From Glandiceps talaboti (lineage: Eukaryota; Hemichordata; Enteropneusta; Spengelidae), in NCBI RefSeq assembly GCF_964340395.1, contig NC_135569.1:9909040-9973039 (forward strand): 64,000 bases of DNA. Reading direction: 5' to 3'. This document shows, piece after piece, positions 50,251 through 63,689 of the stretch. The notes beneath the pieces are model-generated. The model was not told the origin of the DNA, searched no databases, and was given only the letters and a program-made list of their open reading frames with translations. The first letter of the stretch is position 1. The number at the start of each line of letters is the position of its first letter. The translations under genes were made by a program, and so were the position numbers.

Positions 50251-52510
50251 AAATTGTACGGTACATGAACCTAAATTCCATGGCTATAGTCCAGCTATTC
50301 CTCATATTTTACTAGCTACTGTACACTGCATTAGATTCTCATACAGCCTCATTTATCATTCTTACATGTTTAGCAGTACAAACTGCATCAGATTCTAATC
50401 CATACCTCATATATTCACAGAAGTTCAATTAGTGAGAGATTTTGTGCTGTATAAAAGGAGATGTGAATCTTCAATGATTTATAGACACGGTTGAACTAAT
50501 TCCCAAGAGAGAAGCAGTGAAGTGTTACTAACCAGTAAAAACCAAGACAACAGCACTAGTCATTAAGCATACCTTGAAACACTTTATCTAAGTTAAACTC
50601 TTTGACAGAGGTCATACAGTGTGTTTCACTGCCGATGAGATTAAACCCTTAATGTATGTGATTAGTACATTTACAGGAGATTATTGTGAAAACCAAGGTA
50701 TAACTGATGGGCTCTGAATTAAGCATTGCCAGTGATACTCACTCTAAGTGGATCTATACATGATTAAGGTCAGACTTGTAGCCCAAGTTTGAGATATGTA
50801 TGTATGAGTCTATGACTACTGTTTTATCAATTTGGCAAACAGTCCACACTGGTATAAAATTAAAGTCAGTATGCACCCCTTGCACATGTACAAAGACAAG
50901 CCTGTATGCATATTCATAACACAGAATGTAGTACACAGACACATTATCATAGACACTGTCACACAAATACAAACCTACACAAATGATGCATCCAGAATTA
51001 ACATAAACACATACACACACATACTGTAAATGCACATATTAGCATGCATATAAATGTACACTGTGTTGCATGATGCACATGTATACCATAGTGTGTTGAT
51101 GTATACCATACTGTGTGCACATACACATATTAACACACAAAATACACAAGTCACCTATGACATATACATGACATACACATATCTAGGTATTGTCTGTTTT
51201 ATATACATGTAATCACATTCAAACATTAATTCAGGACACAAGTGTGTCCATGGCAACACTTGTACAGTTACACAATATCACCGAGCAAATTCGAAGTCAT
51301 TTACTTCTGCCTTTTTGTATTGATTCACCCTAATATAGTACCGAAATCAAACACGGAGAAAATTGCACAATTACGGCTGCTTACAGCTAAGTAAAGATTT
51401 TCAATGCATGTATCATGGCATGTAATTATGACTGACAGGTAAGTTTATTACACAGTGCTGCTACTTCAACCAAACAGTAAGATGTACATGTATCTGAGCA
51501 ATCCAATATTCACCTTCTGAACCTTATTTTATATCTAGCCATTGAGTGTATATGTATGACAGCTGAAAGAGTTTTATGAATGCCCTTTTTCATTCTCAAC
51601 CAATTTGGGATTTGGCCAACCTTTAATACCTTGAAAACACTAGAGATTCTCAATAATATTATAGGGGTGAATGCAGGTCATAGGTGAGGATGCAAATACT
51701 ACTACTTGTAAATGGCTTTCCCAAGTCAGGCAATCTATCTTCTGTTGAATTCAAATAACATGGACTGTTGTTGGATTTAGAATAGTCACAATCCTACTAT
51801 ATGTATGCTAATTATAAGTACATGCAATAGCATTTTCCTTCATGCTGGAGGGTCAAAATAGAACAAGAAGGTCTACTTTTATGGATGCCTGGAGTCAATT
51901 AATGCATTTTGTCCTGTGAAATGGAAACTGTAGCATTGACTGACCAAGACATTGAATGATTATTATATTTAATTTTAATGCTGTGCCCAATGTGATTAAA
52001 ATCCGATGTAGACGTACCACGGCACAATTTTCTTTTGACTGTTACATTTACTGTCGTTTGTTCTTTTGTGAGTGCTTGTTACACACATCTGACACAATAC
52101 CATAAGTTTTCCTGAACACAATCTCATACTTATGAGTAGCCAAGATGAGTTGAAATAGATACAATATATACACAAGTGACAATGCATGTGTACTCTCTAA
52201 ACCAATTTGAAGTGCCACTGATGGACACAATTTCTAGTGACGCACCAAAATTTGGTGTTCCACTATCTCTTATTATGTGGTGACTCACAAGAAATGCCAG
52301 TTTTATCATTTTGACCCACAACAACAAAATTTGGCTATCATTAGAGGGTACACTGTGTGTACTAATGATATTTGTACTGCAGAATAAAATCGAAAACATC
52401 ATTGTGGATATTACCTATATACAGGCAAATGAGCATTAGATCATTCCATGTGCAAAAAGTAAAATAAATCACTTAATATATCATGAAATTTCCTGTTTTG
52501 GTTATACATT

Positions 52511-52716
52511 ATAATCATAACAGAACTCCATGGCGAAGGAATTTCAATGTGGGTATATTTGCATTCGTGCTGGCAGTGTCTCCTGTTGCACTTTCACTTG
52601 CAAAGTTCATAAAAATACAAACACGCACTGCCGGAGAGAACACTGTAATCACTCATGCAAATACCCTGAGTATGCCATACTTCTATTCATGTGCCATAGG
52701 GTTCTCTTATATTATA
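52511..52716. mobile_element. foldback MITE copy 2 (taacagaacccc family)
   Basis: Left ataatcataacagaactcc, right ggttctcttatattat. Internal landmarks (tatttgcattcgtgctggca and complement) match copy 1 at 43430. Confidence 0.65.
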
Positions 52717-54360
52717 ATTTCACATTGGAAGGAATATGACATTTTGCTATATGTTTTTCACTTGTACAAGGATCATAATGCTATAAGTTGTGATCAAATC
52801 CTTGTGGATTTGTTTATTGACTGCAATCATTTTTTGAGAGATCTTTTTAAAGGCAAACTTTTATAGATGTTTTTTGCAAACTCGTATAAACGACATACAA
52901 AAAGATGAGAAGAAACCATGCATTCTGTCAACATTATGGGCTATACGATAGACTCAGTAGTGAACATGTAACCAATGTATGCTACTCTGTAAAATAAAAC
53001 AGAGGTCAGAAGGATTATGTTTTGCCTGTGGAAATACTGAATACACTGAAAATAATGCATTCAAAAGGGGCAGTGGACAGGGTAAAAATCAAGCTAGCTC
53101 TGACTTCTACTTTGATTTACACCTTTTTGTGTCCATGTTTCTCTGACCCAATACAAACCCTACATTTTGTATATTTTAAGAATCTGACAACTTTTATTTT
53201 TCAGTCAACACTGCTATGGCCAAATCAGAACACTATCACAACATCTCTGATGGTAAGATGGCAAACCACAAGTGAAAATTTAGGAAATATTTATCCTGTA
53301 TTATCTGTTATTCCCGACTTTTAATAAACCGAGTTATAATATCCTCCTGACTTTGTCATTTCTAAGGCACCCAGACTGTTTAAAGCGTGGTTATGAATTG
53401 AAAGCATCAATAACATGTAAACATAGTTTTTCTTCTTTTTCTTTAACCAATTTACCGATCATTTTCAGGAGTTTCATGAGAAACACAGAAATAAATGTGG
53501 TGACCATTAATACTTGGATTACCATTCCTAACAAAATTTAGGGAATAACACAAACATGTACACCACAGCATATGCATCACCCAGAATTTGCTTTTTCTGT
53601 AACCGAGCTCTCAAACCTTACGCTAATCACACATAGCCGAATGGCCTACAGATTCTATTTGAATGGCCTTAAAGTTTATAAACAGGATATTTTGAAACAC
53701 AAAACGTCACTTTTTAATAGAAGGACTGACTGTAGAGTGATAATCACAGCTTTTAATGGCAGACTTACACAGTTTCAAGCATACACTGCACTATTAGGTG
53801 AATGGCCCTATGAATCTGAGACATTAATGCTTTGAAACCTTATACGACAATGTAATTGCATATTTCTAAAGTGAAGTATTAAGACTAGAAGAAAGCCTTA
53901 GGAGTGAACATAGGAAAGCTTACTATAAACAAGCCAAGTTCCCATGGAAAGCTATAGACAAAACAAGCATAGAAAACAAACTGTAGACAAGCTCAGTTTC
54001 TATGAAAAGCTTACTATAAAGACAAGCCCAGTGTCTATTGAAAGATTCCTGTAGGCAAGCTCTTTTCATGTATACATTGATAACCAAAACCTATTTTGGA
54101 CATTAAGCAAAATATAAGATACTTATTACCTGGGGGTGTTCAAAGATGGTACGTACCTAACTTAAAAAGGTGTCATAAAAAGGTGTCATCTGGTTTTATC
54201 AAATGCATCTTTCTCAGAAAGCTTAGCAGTTGTGTGTCATTTCAAAATGCCAAGTCTGCTTAACAAGGATTACATTTTATGTATGAACATATGGGTGACA
54301 TATTAAAGGTGTCTGGGATCCTAATACAAATTTCACACACTCAGGAAGATAATGTGGGCT

Positions 54361-55440
54361 GGGTGAATAGAATTCAGAACCATTGCAGTCTAGTTCTTAT
54401 ATTTATAATCATAGAGATCTTGTGTGCAGGATGAATAGAACTTGGAAACACTGTAGTCTAGATGTTGCAGTGTGAGCAGGATGAATAGAACTTGGAAACA
54501 CTGTAGTCTAGTTGTTGCATCCATAGAGCATATTGTGGCCAGGATGAATAGAACTCAGAAACATCACAATCTAGTTGTTGCACAGTCTGGGCAGGATGAA
54601 TAGAACTCAGAAACATTACAGTCTAGTATGTTTTTATAATCACAGAAATAGTGTGTGCAGGATGATTAGAACTTAGAAACATTGCAGTCTACATGTTGCA
54701 CAGTGTGGGCAGGATGAATAGAACTTAGAAACACTGTAATCTAGTTGTTGCATTCATAGAGCATATTGTGGCCAGGATGAATATAACTCAAAAACATCGC
54801 AATCTAGTTGTTGCACAGTCTGGGCAGGATGAATAGAACTCAGAAACATTGCAGTCTAGTATGTTTTTATAATCACAGAAACAGTGTGTGCAGGATGGTT
54901 AGAAATTAGAAACATTGCAGTCTACATGTTGCACAGTGTGGGCAGGATGAATAGAACTTGGAAACACTGTAATCTAGTTGTTGCAATCATATAGCATAGT
55001 GTGGGCAGGATGAATAGAACTTGGAAACACTGTAGTCTAGTTGTTGCAATCATATAGCATAGTGTGGACAGGATGAATAGAACTTGGAAACACTGTAATC
55101 TAGTTGTTGCAATCATATAGCATAGTGTGGGCAGGATGAATAGAACTTGGAAACACTGTAGTCTAGCTGTTGCAATCATATAGCATAGTGTGGGCAGGAT
55201 GAATAGAACTTGGAAACACTGTAGTCTAGCTGTTGCAATCATATAGCATAGTGTGGACAGGATGAATAGAACTTGGAAACACTGTAGTCTAGCTGTTGCA
55301 ATCATATAGCATAGTGTGGGCAGGATGAATAGAACTTGGAAACACTGTAATCTAGTTGTTGCAATCATATATCATAGTGTGGGCAGGATGAATAGAACTT
55401 GGAAACACATAGTCTTGTTTGTTACAACCATATAGATAGT
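54361..55440. repeat. 63-bp minisatellite, about 17 copies
   Basis: The unit contains caggatgaatagaacttgg, aaacactgtagtctag, ttgttgcaatcatat and agcatagtgtggg. Copies at 54920-55390 are nearly identical and strictly 63 bp apart. Those at 54361-54900 are older and variable. Because 63 is a multiple of three, one minus frame stays open for about seven units (21-residue repeats). This is not taken as a gene. Confidence 0.92.
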
Positions 55441-55552
55441 GTGGGCAGGATAACTAGACCTCAGAAATACAGGAGTCTTAATGTTTCACCTGAGGTCTAA
55501 CACTGTATTTTGCCGACACAAACACGGTTTCATCTAAGGAATACTAATCAAA

Positions 55553-55970
55553 ACATAAATCATATTGAGCCTGGGGTTTTCATGAGTAATGTGTGTATCT
55601 TATACAATACAAATGAAACTCAATGATAGTTATAAATACACATGAAATATCATACCTACATGACCTGTACATGAGGGTGTATACCTTTATGGCAATGAAT
55701 TTTGGAAAAATGTCGGGCTAGAGACATTAATGTAAAGAGTTTAGAAATCACATTATATTATATACGACAATGTGTGTTTAAGTCATTTGCTCTGCTGTGT
55801 TCGAAATATGAGTCAAAACGTTTTAAATTGCCATTTTGCTTTCTTCCGATTTTTGTTGGACATTACCGGTGCTGGTATAATTATTAGCGACTCATAGTGA
55901 CAAAGCCCCTTAGATCACTTGTATTTTCCTTGACTGTACAAAGAAAATATTGGGGAATAACATCTAATTA
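55553..55970. repeat. dispersed repeat related to 58730-59060 and 11440-11615
   Basis: Shared blocks include gagtcaaaacgtttt/gagtcaaaacattca, actggtataat, acaaagccccctta and a final aaaatattggggaataacat. Three diverged copies are seen in the window. The class is unknown. Confidence 0.55.
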
Positions 55971-57899
55971 TTCATTAGAATGGACAGACATTTTACCTCT
56001 ATTAAACAATGTACATGTACACAGTGTTTTTGCTAAGGTTTGGGAACCCTGGTAACAGAAAGGGGATAGAATCTACCATACTTTTGTGTGGGAACCCCAG
56101 TAGATTATACCTGCTTACCACCCTTAACAAAAACAATGTATACATGTATATCTACTAAATAATGGGCTGAGCTGTCTAGGGATATACAGGATACCACAAC
56201 TTCCCTTGTGCTCTTGTCTCTAAGCCTGATGACAGCATTCAATAACAAAGAGCTGACTAAATAAAATAAATTAGGTGGCATGCCAACATAATCAAAGTAT
56301 AGCAGCATTGATAATGGCACATTCAATATTTACACAACAAGTAGAATCAGAATTTGGATTTACTACAATCATTTCAAAGCTTTCTGAAACAGTCATTCTA
56401 ACAAACCTGTGCATTTTGAGGATATTTCTGCCATTACTTCAAAGAGACCATCAATTTGTGGTTTGACAGTTCTTGATAATTAGGTTGGCATTTTCCTTTA
56501 TGTATTTACACACGATTTATCTTATGGTGTGATGCTGACATTATAAATAAACAAAATTAGATTACAAATTACAGGTATGTATACATGTACATGTACTTAG
56601 ATGAAATTTTACATTTACTATTTACTCAATTCATTATCCATCAATTTTCAGTAAATACTGAATAAATAAATCTGTCTGGTTTGATCTTTTCAAGGTCTGT
56701 AGATTGTTGTAAATGGTTTTGCCATTGTACTTGGTTATATCATTGCTATTGTTATGATGCTTTAGCCTTTAAATGGATATTTGCAATAAATAAATTTATC
56801 GAATATTGAATTTAAGAAAGCATTAGGATCACACTTCCTACTGTTAAATCCTCTATTTGTTTGGGGGGGGATATTTGTTTCCACCCAAAAAACTACAAGT
56901 TGGGAAAAACAGGAATAAATACTTTATTTTTAAATACATTCCACCGACGAGGAAAATTCAAACACTTCACTGAAATTTGTAAAATGAAATTTTAAGAATT
57001 GGATCTGCTGACTTTAGTCACAGAACCTACACCCATCGTCAATATTCAATGTCATGCAGGCACTTTCACTCTACAGCCTGGCTGCATCTGAAAAAACCCA
57101 TACTTGAGCTATAGAGGTCATCTTATTTTGTTAATTTGAGTCTATCTCTACATATTCGTCATTTTACAAGAATAGTATAAAAGTGAGAACATACTCAAGT
57201 AAACATAAACAAGCAATCTTGACTCGGAGAAGTCACCTTTCCTGATAAATGCATGTGTAGGTTTGGTTGTACATGTATTCATTAAACAAATGTCAGATTT
57301 TATACGTCATAACCTGTTGAAATCGATACCAAAGTTTCTGAAAAAACTTTCAAGTAATTAGCTTTATCTACATGTACAAGCAGCACACCATGATACTGTA
57401 TAAATGAGCTTGCTGTGATAATGTATAGGGTAGACACTAATGGACTTTGTGGATGATAGGCAACCTACATGTACATTCCTGTCTAACTGTACTATACTTG
57501 ATGAGTAGGGAGATTTTCAATCGTAGAGGAAATTAAAATGCTGAGCATGTCGAAGGCTTCTTCATTAGCAGAGACAGGCTTTATTGATAAGTTTGAGCTG
57601 ACAATGAAATGCGCTGAAGAGATTCTTGGGTTTGGCAGGGCACTGTATGTCACGAGATTAATTTAGATGGTTCTGACGAGTTGTAGATAACAAGACTCAC
57701 TATATATAGCTCCAAGGTAATTGCACATGTAAAGGAAAATACTGAGTCATGTTAGCTCAACAGAAATAATTCTACATAAGATGTGCATGTCTGACGGTTT
57801 AATAAGACTTTGTTTCTAGCTTGATAAAAATCTGAGTGAAAATCAACTTGCTTGATATGAATGATAGGAAGACTGAACTGAGCACGTAGTCATACATCA

Positions 57900-58169
57900 C
57901 AGGGGTGAACAAATCCACTGGTCCTGGGTCCAAGACTAGCGATTTTTTTGGGCGGACCACACAAATTTACCTTGTCTGGTCCGTCAGACCAGTACCTTAC
58001 TGTTAATGACTATATTAAAAAGTCCTTTGAATACACAGATTAATAGGTAAGATTTAATGTTTCACATTAGCGTGACCTGGGACCACTAATTCTTTCAGCA
58101 GGACCACTAGATTTTTTTAAGGCACTGGTCCGGGGACCACCAGTTCACAAAATGATTTGTTCATCCCTG
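57900..58169. mobile_element. CAGGG-ended MITE, 270 bp, with 5-bp TSD
   Basis: Ends are CAGGGGTGAACAAATC and GATTTGTTCATCCCTG, with CATCA on both sides (57895-57899, 58170-58174). The subterminal ggtcc/ggacc motifs are repeated in inverted orientation. hAT-like, probably the 5-bp-TSD group. Confidence 0.82.
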
Positions 58170-61100
58170 CATCAAGAAGCCAATAATCACAGAAACTAGA
58201 CAAAGTCTAAGGCAATGCTGGAGTTTTCTTGTCTTTGGACAGACTAATAGCAAACTCTGTACACCTACATGTATATGCTATGAAGATTTAGATAAACTCA
58301 ACATATTACAATTATGCTCCATACATCATGAGAGGTGAGATCTCCCATGAGCATGACTCACACTGTCCTTGTTTACATTTGTATGCTTCACAAAATTTGT
58401 AAAGACAATGTATGCTTACATCTATGCAGCTTACTAAGGAACAGAGTCTGGAAAAAAGGCATCCAATTTCTTACATGTCAAGGATTTTGAGAATTGAACT
58501 ATTAAAATGACTGGAAGTATTAGGTTTCACATTTGACATTTTTCATTTCATTTTTAGCCAAGATATTAAAAAATGTCACTTGCAATGTGTAACACTATAC
58601 AGGTTTCTATGACATGGCATTTCATTGAGATTACATCCAATTTTGTATGTTAACAGTTTAGATAATACATGTAAACCTGGTGCTCAGTATGACACAACAG
58701 GAAGTAAAGCTGCTATACTATACACAAACCAAGGTGAACAAAAAAATACAGAATATACCCTGGTCATTCTATGTCACGACAACGCGTATCTACATATATA
58801 TGTCACTGCTTCTGCTGTACTTGACATACGAGTCAAAACATTCAAAATTGCCATTACTTTCCCTGATTTTCTTTGATATTACTGGCACTGGTATAATGAC
58901 AGTATTCTCCAATATTTTTCTTCATTCTGCCAGAAAATACTCATGACCTAGGGGTTTCGTTACTATGAGTCGCCAGACAAAGCCCCCTTAGGTCACTCGC
59001 ATTTTCTATGGCTGAAGTAAATGCAGAAAAAATATTGTGGAGTACATCTAAATGTTTACTGTCAGAAATACAAAATGATTATATATTTGTGCTAGATTTA
59101 CAATAAAATATGTAAACAAGAATTACGTTATTAAGTGAAATGAAATTGAAATTTCACGTACCACAGAAAACCTGTACAGTGAGGAAGTGATTTTCTACAT
59201 GTATGCTTTAAACGAACATCAATAGTTATTACAATACAATGTATAACATGACAATTTACATAATCTGTCCAAGAGCAATGAATGTGAAGACATACTTTAC
59301 ATATGATGTAGTGTCAAGACGTAGGTTCAAATGAAGAATTTGCAGTAGCATACTTTAGATTGGATATATATTTCAAACATACTGTATGTATTATGTATAT
59401 GTAAGTTCTAAATGGCTGTGCCCATTAAACATATGACATACATGTATTAAATTTCCATGTATATATTTGATAATTAAGTCAAGATTTGCTGCCAACAACT
59501 GCAGCATGCAGCACACCCCTTGAAACTATATGTACATAATTAATGTTAATACTTTCAAATATTCTTTGTCACATTCTTGCTATAAAACAAATTAAATCTA
59601 TAACTTGAATCAACAGTACGTAGTCCTTAGCAACATGAAGTGAATTGTAATTTCATATTTGATGGTTGAGATGAGTTTGCATGCCCACTACATTGAGTTG
59701 GGGCATTCTTGAACCAACATAATCTAATGTTTACTGTCATCTCTACATGCCTCATAATGACTGTAAACATTACTTAATGAATACAGTACATAGTCATTAA
59801 ATTCTTTGTAATCAAATACAAATGTCTACAGCTCAGTTGCATGTCTATGTGAAGCCAATTCTTATTTCAGAAATGATAGTATGCATGGAGATAAGTTTGG
59901 CTACCTGCAGTGCATGGTTCTTGAAACTGCAATCATCTGGAAGGTATCAATAGCTTCAAATTACTGGGTAAAAGGTTCATTCTGTGCATTTAATAGACAG
60001 GTTGATTCCTTTCAAGGAATATTACCACGAAAGTAGACTTGGGGTCTTAGGGTCAACTAGAAAGATTGACAGTGGAAAAATGACAAAAGCATGTTAAGGA
60101 GATAGTTGGAACATTAATACATGCACTTTGTTGCCTTGTATCACAAGTTATTTTTTAAAACTTAAAGTAACATGACAGGCAGGACTTACATTGAAGAGTC
60201 AAATGGAAATTGAATATCAGAGATTGCAATTTACAGATTGACATGTACTTTTACAATTACTATTTCATTGCAGACAGATGGCTCTTACAAGAAAATTGCA
60301 CTCCAAAATTTAGTTTCTGTCAGGATTTTAGATACAGAGGTCAACCAACACATTGTAATTGACGTCTAGAAACTGTCAAATGCTCTGAAAGTATACAATA
60401 ATACAGTTACTGTCACACTCTATAGCCTGTTTCCATTCAGATAAAATATTGTGAAAGGAAATAAGTATTACGGTATCAAGACTTAGGACCAAGAGGTCAT
60501 TCAGATAAAAGATAAACTGCTAGAAAATGACAGCATGCATTTGAAGCAGACAGCTGTAACTTTTAGTGCACAGAACTCGCACTGTAATAGCCATAAAAGA
60601 TACACTGTATTGATAATTTCCAAGTCTACTGTACTTTTTAGAACACTGGCAGTATGAATAGCTTGAGTTATCATATAAGCATTATGGAAGATGGGATTGA
60701 GATCTCATCTGATTTTGTTTTATTAAATTTTGTTTGCCTAGTATTGTGAAATATAATCACTCTCAGACATATCTCAGTATACTGTAGCTGCTACAATCCA
60801 ATCACAATGTCTGCACAATAGTTGACGATTGTCAGGGGAAACTCTCATAAAGACAACCTACATTTCTTTGTGAATTTCCATGAAATCAGTACTGACACTA
60901 TATAACCTTTCGTATCCTGACATTCACAGTAGGGAATATATTTAGACATAATAAAATCCACTCACGTAGGGGACATGCACAGTCCTATGCTTACAATAAT
61001 ACCATGGCTTAGGGCTTATTACATAAAACCTTCATCTAGTACATGGAGTTTTCACTTATTACATGCAAATTATAATTTATGTTTGTTTACTCAGTTTACC

Positions 61101-62089
61101 AACTAAAACATGATGTTTTGTATGCATTACCTTGATCTGCTTGGAAGGTAAATTGTCTCCTAGGGCCATGCATAGTAAGATGCAGTTTCACTATTTATCA
61201 TATAAATCACATATATAACTGCCATGCCTTACAACATGTGTACATTAATTTGCTAAACCAGTCTCAGAATAGAGTTTGCAGTATTAATTGAGCACAAAAA
61301 AGGTTGAATTTTTGACTACATGTAGTAGCAAACTTTCCCATGGAAACTAGATTTGGATCAAATGTATTAAACAAAAGTGACTGTACATTAGTATTCAGAC
61401 ATGTAATTGAGTACAAAAGCAACTAGATCGACAGGATTCATACATACATGTACGCTAACCTGTCTACATAACAAACTATTTTTCACTTCACATCTCACTA
61501 ATGACTTTTAATACTATCAGCATCAAACCGTTAATTTAGCCACACCCTTATGACCATCACCAACATGCCTGGTTGTAGACGTTTGTACAATATTATTAGC
61601 CATATATCTAGTACATGCAAATTATGTCGATCTAAACTCTGGTGTTCATCTGGGAAATGAGAGCACATTTACATATTAAGTACTTCATTTGAACATAGTC
61701 AAATAGTCAGACATAGATGTAGCATTATCATAAACAACCAATCAGTTTGAGTGCATACTTTCAAACTGCAATATTGTGTTCATACTGATAGTTTTACAAG
61801 TGGTATAATGAGAAGTGAAGTAAAATCACAGATTGCGATGTACATTTACTAGAGTGTGATATCAGTGGTATTTGATGTGATTATACAATTTAGACATCAT
61901 GGTAGAAACTGTAAATGTAGCTTTTTATAAAATAAGTCACCATGGAAATAGAACAATTCAGAACAAAATATATGTATTACAGATTGAAGTTTCACTTTGT
62001 TGTTCACATGTGCTTTATAGTTTGCCCATGTGTAGGATTTTTGTACATAAATAAATTTCAAATAGAGTCAAGAACCGTATACAGTAACA

Positions 62090-62182
62090 CGCTCGATAAG
62101 GTAATTAACATACTCGATAAGGGAATTAACATACCCGATAAGGGAATTAACATACCTGATAAGGTAACATACCTGATAAATA
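62090..62182 (+). repeat. 22-bp minisatellite, about 4 copies
   Basis: The unit is cgataagggaattaacatac with small variations. Confidence 0.9.
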
Positions 62183-62809
62183 ATAAAATACTGAGACCAT
62201 CCGATTGTTTTTTTTTCTCCAGATAAACCACATGACCTATCAATAGTACATGTATCATTTGAAAGGTCTTTTGATGGACAAACAAAATGGAACAGCCATT
62301 TCTATATAAACTATGGAATTGGGACACAGATTTACAGCTTGGCACTCTCTCTACACATCCACTTACGAATACATGAAGTATCACTTGAAACTGCACGAAT
62401 ATATCATTTCATACCAAAAGGAAGTATGAATATTGCAATTTATTGATGAAACATTATATTACTATTTTCAAGTTTCAAATATACTAGTAGATAACGTTCA
62501 TGTATTTAGGACAGTCACGCACTATCAAAGATTGTTATTGAATTCCCCTTGGGCTATAGAATCCTTTCAATCACCTTGACTACATAGTAAAGAGGAAAAC
62601 TGTGATAAGTTATCTACAATCCACAAAAGCTTCATTTTAGGATCATTTCTGCTTGACTAATATCATCTAATAGGAAGTCACTTCAATTTGCAAATCCTCG
62701 TCAATAACTTGAACACTTCTGTTTTCTACTAGAGCAACATCAATTTCAATCAACAGAAATTTCAGTTCTTTTAAAGTGTTTTCATGTCTTATATGTTATA
62801 GTTATGCTG

Positions 62810-63060
62810 CATACTACTTTGGCAATTGAGGTCTCGTTTTCACTAAGATAGACACAAGCTATTTGTGTGTTTATTTTAGTAAACCAAGACCTCGATTGCC
62901 AGAGTAGTATATCAACATGTCACAACAATAGTTTGTGTCTATCTTAGCAAACCAAGACCTTGGCTGCCAGAGTAGTATATCAATATGTCACAACAATACT
63001 TTAGTTTGTGTCTAGCTTAGTAAATTGAGACCTCAATTGCCAGAGTAGTATTCTTCTGAA
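62810..63060. repeat. one inverted and three direct copies of a segment of about 80 bp
   Basis: Segment gtttgtgtctatcttagcaa, then aaccaagacct and gccagagtagtatatcaa: direct copies start at about 62865, 62930 and 63003. An inverted partner (actactttggcaattgagg to gatagacacaagc) is at 62811-62861. Confidence 0.75.
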
Positions 63061-63689
63061 CAGGATGTTCCAGCATTGAGACTTAGGTTTTTTGATGCTG
63101 ATTGCCATAATAGCAAACTTTAAGATGGAAGACTTGTAAAGCACAAAGCAATATGTACCGACTTTGAAATCACCATGAAAGTACAAGTATATAAAGACTC
63201 AGACACAAACCACTGATGTTATTACATCCCTACATAATTATTTTCATCATTCTTATGGTCCCAATGTAAAACACGATCAGACTAATAGAATTATAACCAG
63301 TTACTAAAACTGTTTAACAAATTTACCATTACTAGCATCTGTCAAGATGTGAGTGATTACTAATCATACTATGCCCTATTTGCTATTGGCGTAAACACAG
63401 TTGGAAGTCTGTTGGTTGAATCTTGGCATTAGGAATGACAGCATGGTCATGAAAGTCAATGAATACCAAAGTCTTTGGGCTAGACACACTGAACCTTACC
63501 CTCTTGTTCTTAGATTTAAGATAATGAAATTCAGTCTGATCAAGGTAAACTGATGTCCAATTAGCCTGGAATACTGCTGTTTGGAGACATTTCCCATATC
63601 ACGCCTGGTATTTCACTAACAACACATTTCTTCAATGAAGCTTGGTCAGAAAACAGACACAAATTCTTATTGGGTTTTTAATTCTTCCC

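Noticed and set aside
54922-55368. 148-residue minus-strand frame of 21-residue repeats
   Set aside because: The 63-bp minisatellite unit is a multiple of three, so openness is arithmetic; no promoter, splice or family support.
54361-55440. CRISPR-like direct repeats
   Set aside because: Units are contiguous 63-bp tandem copies without unique spacers, in a eukaryotic genome.
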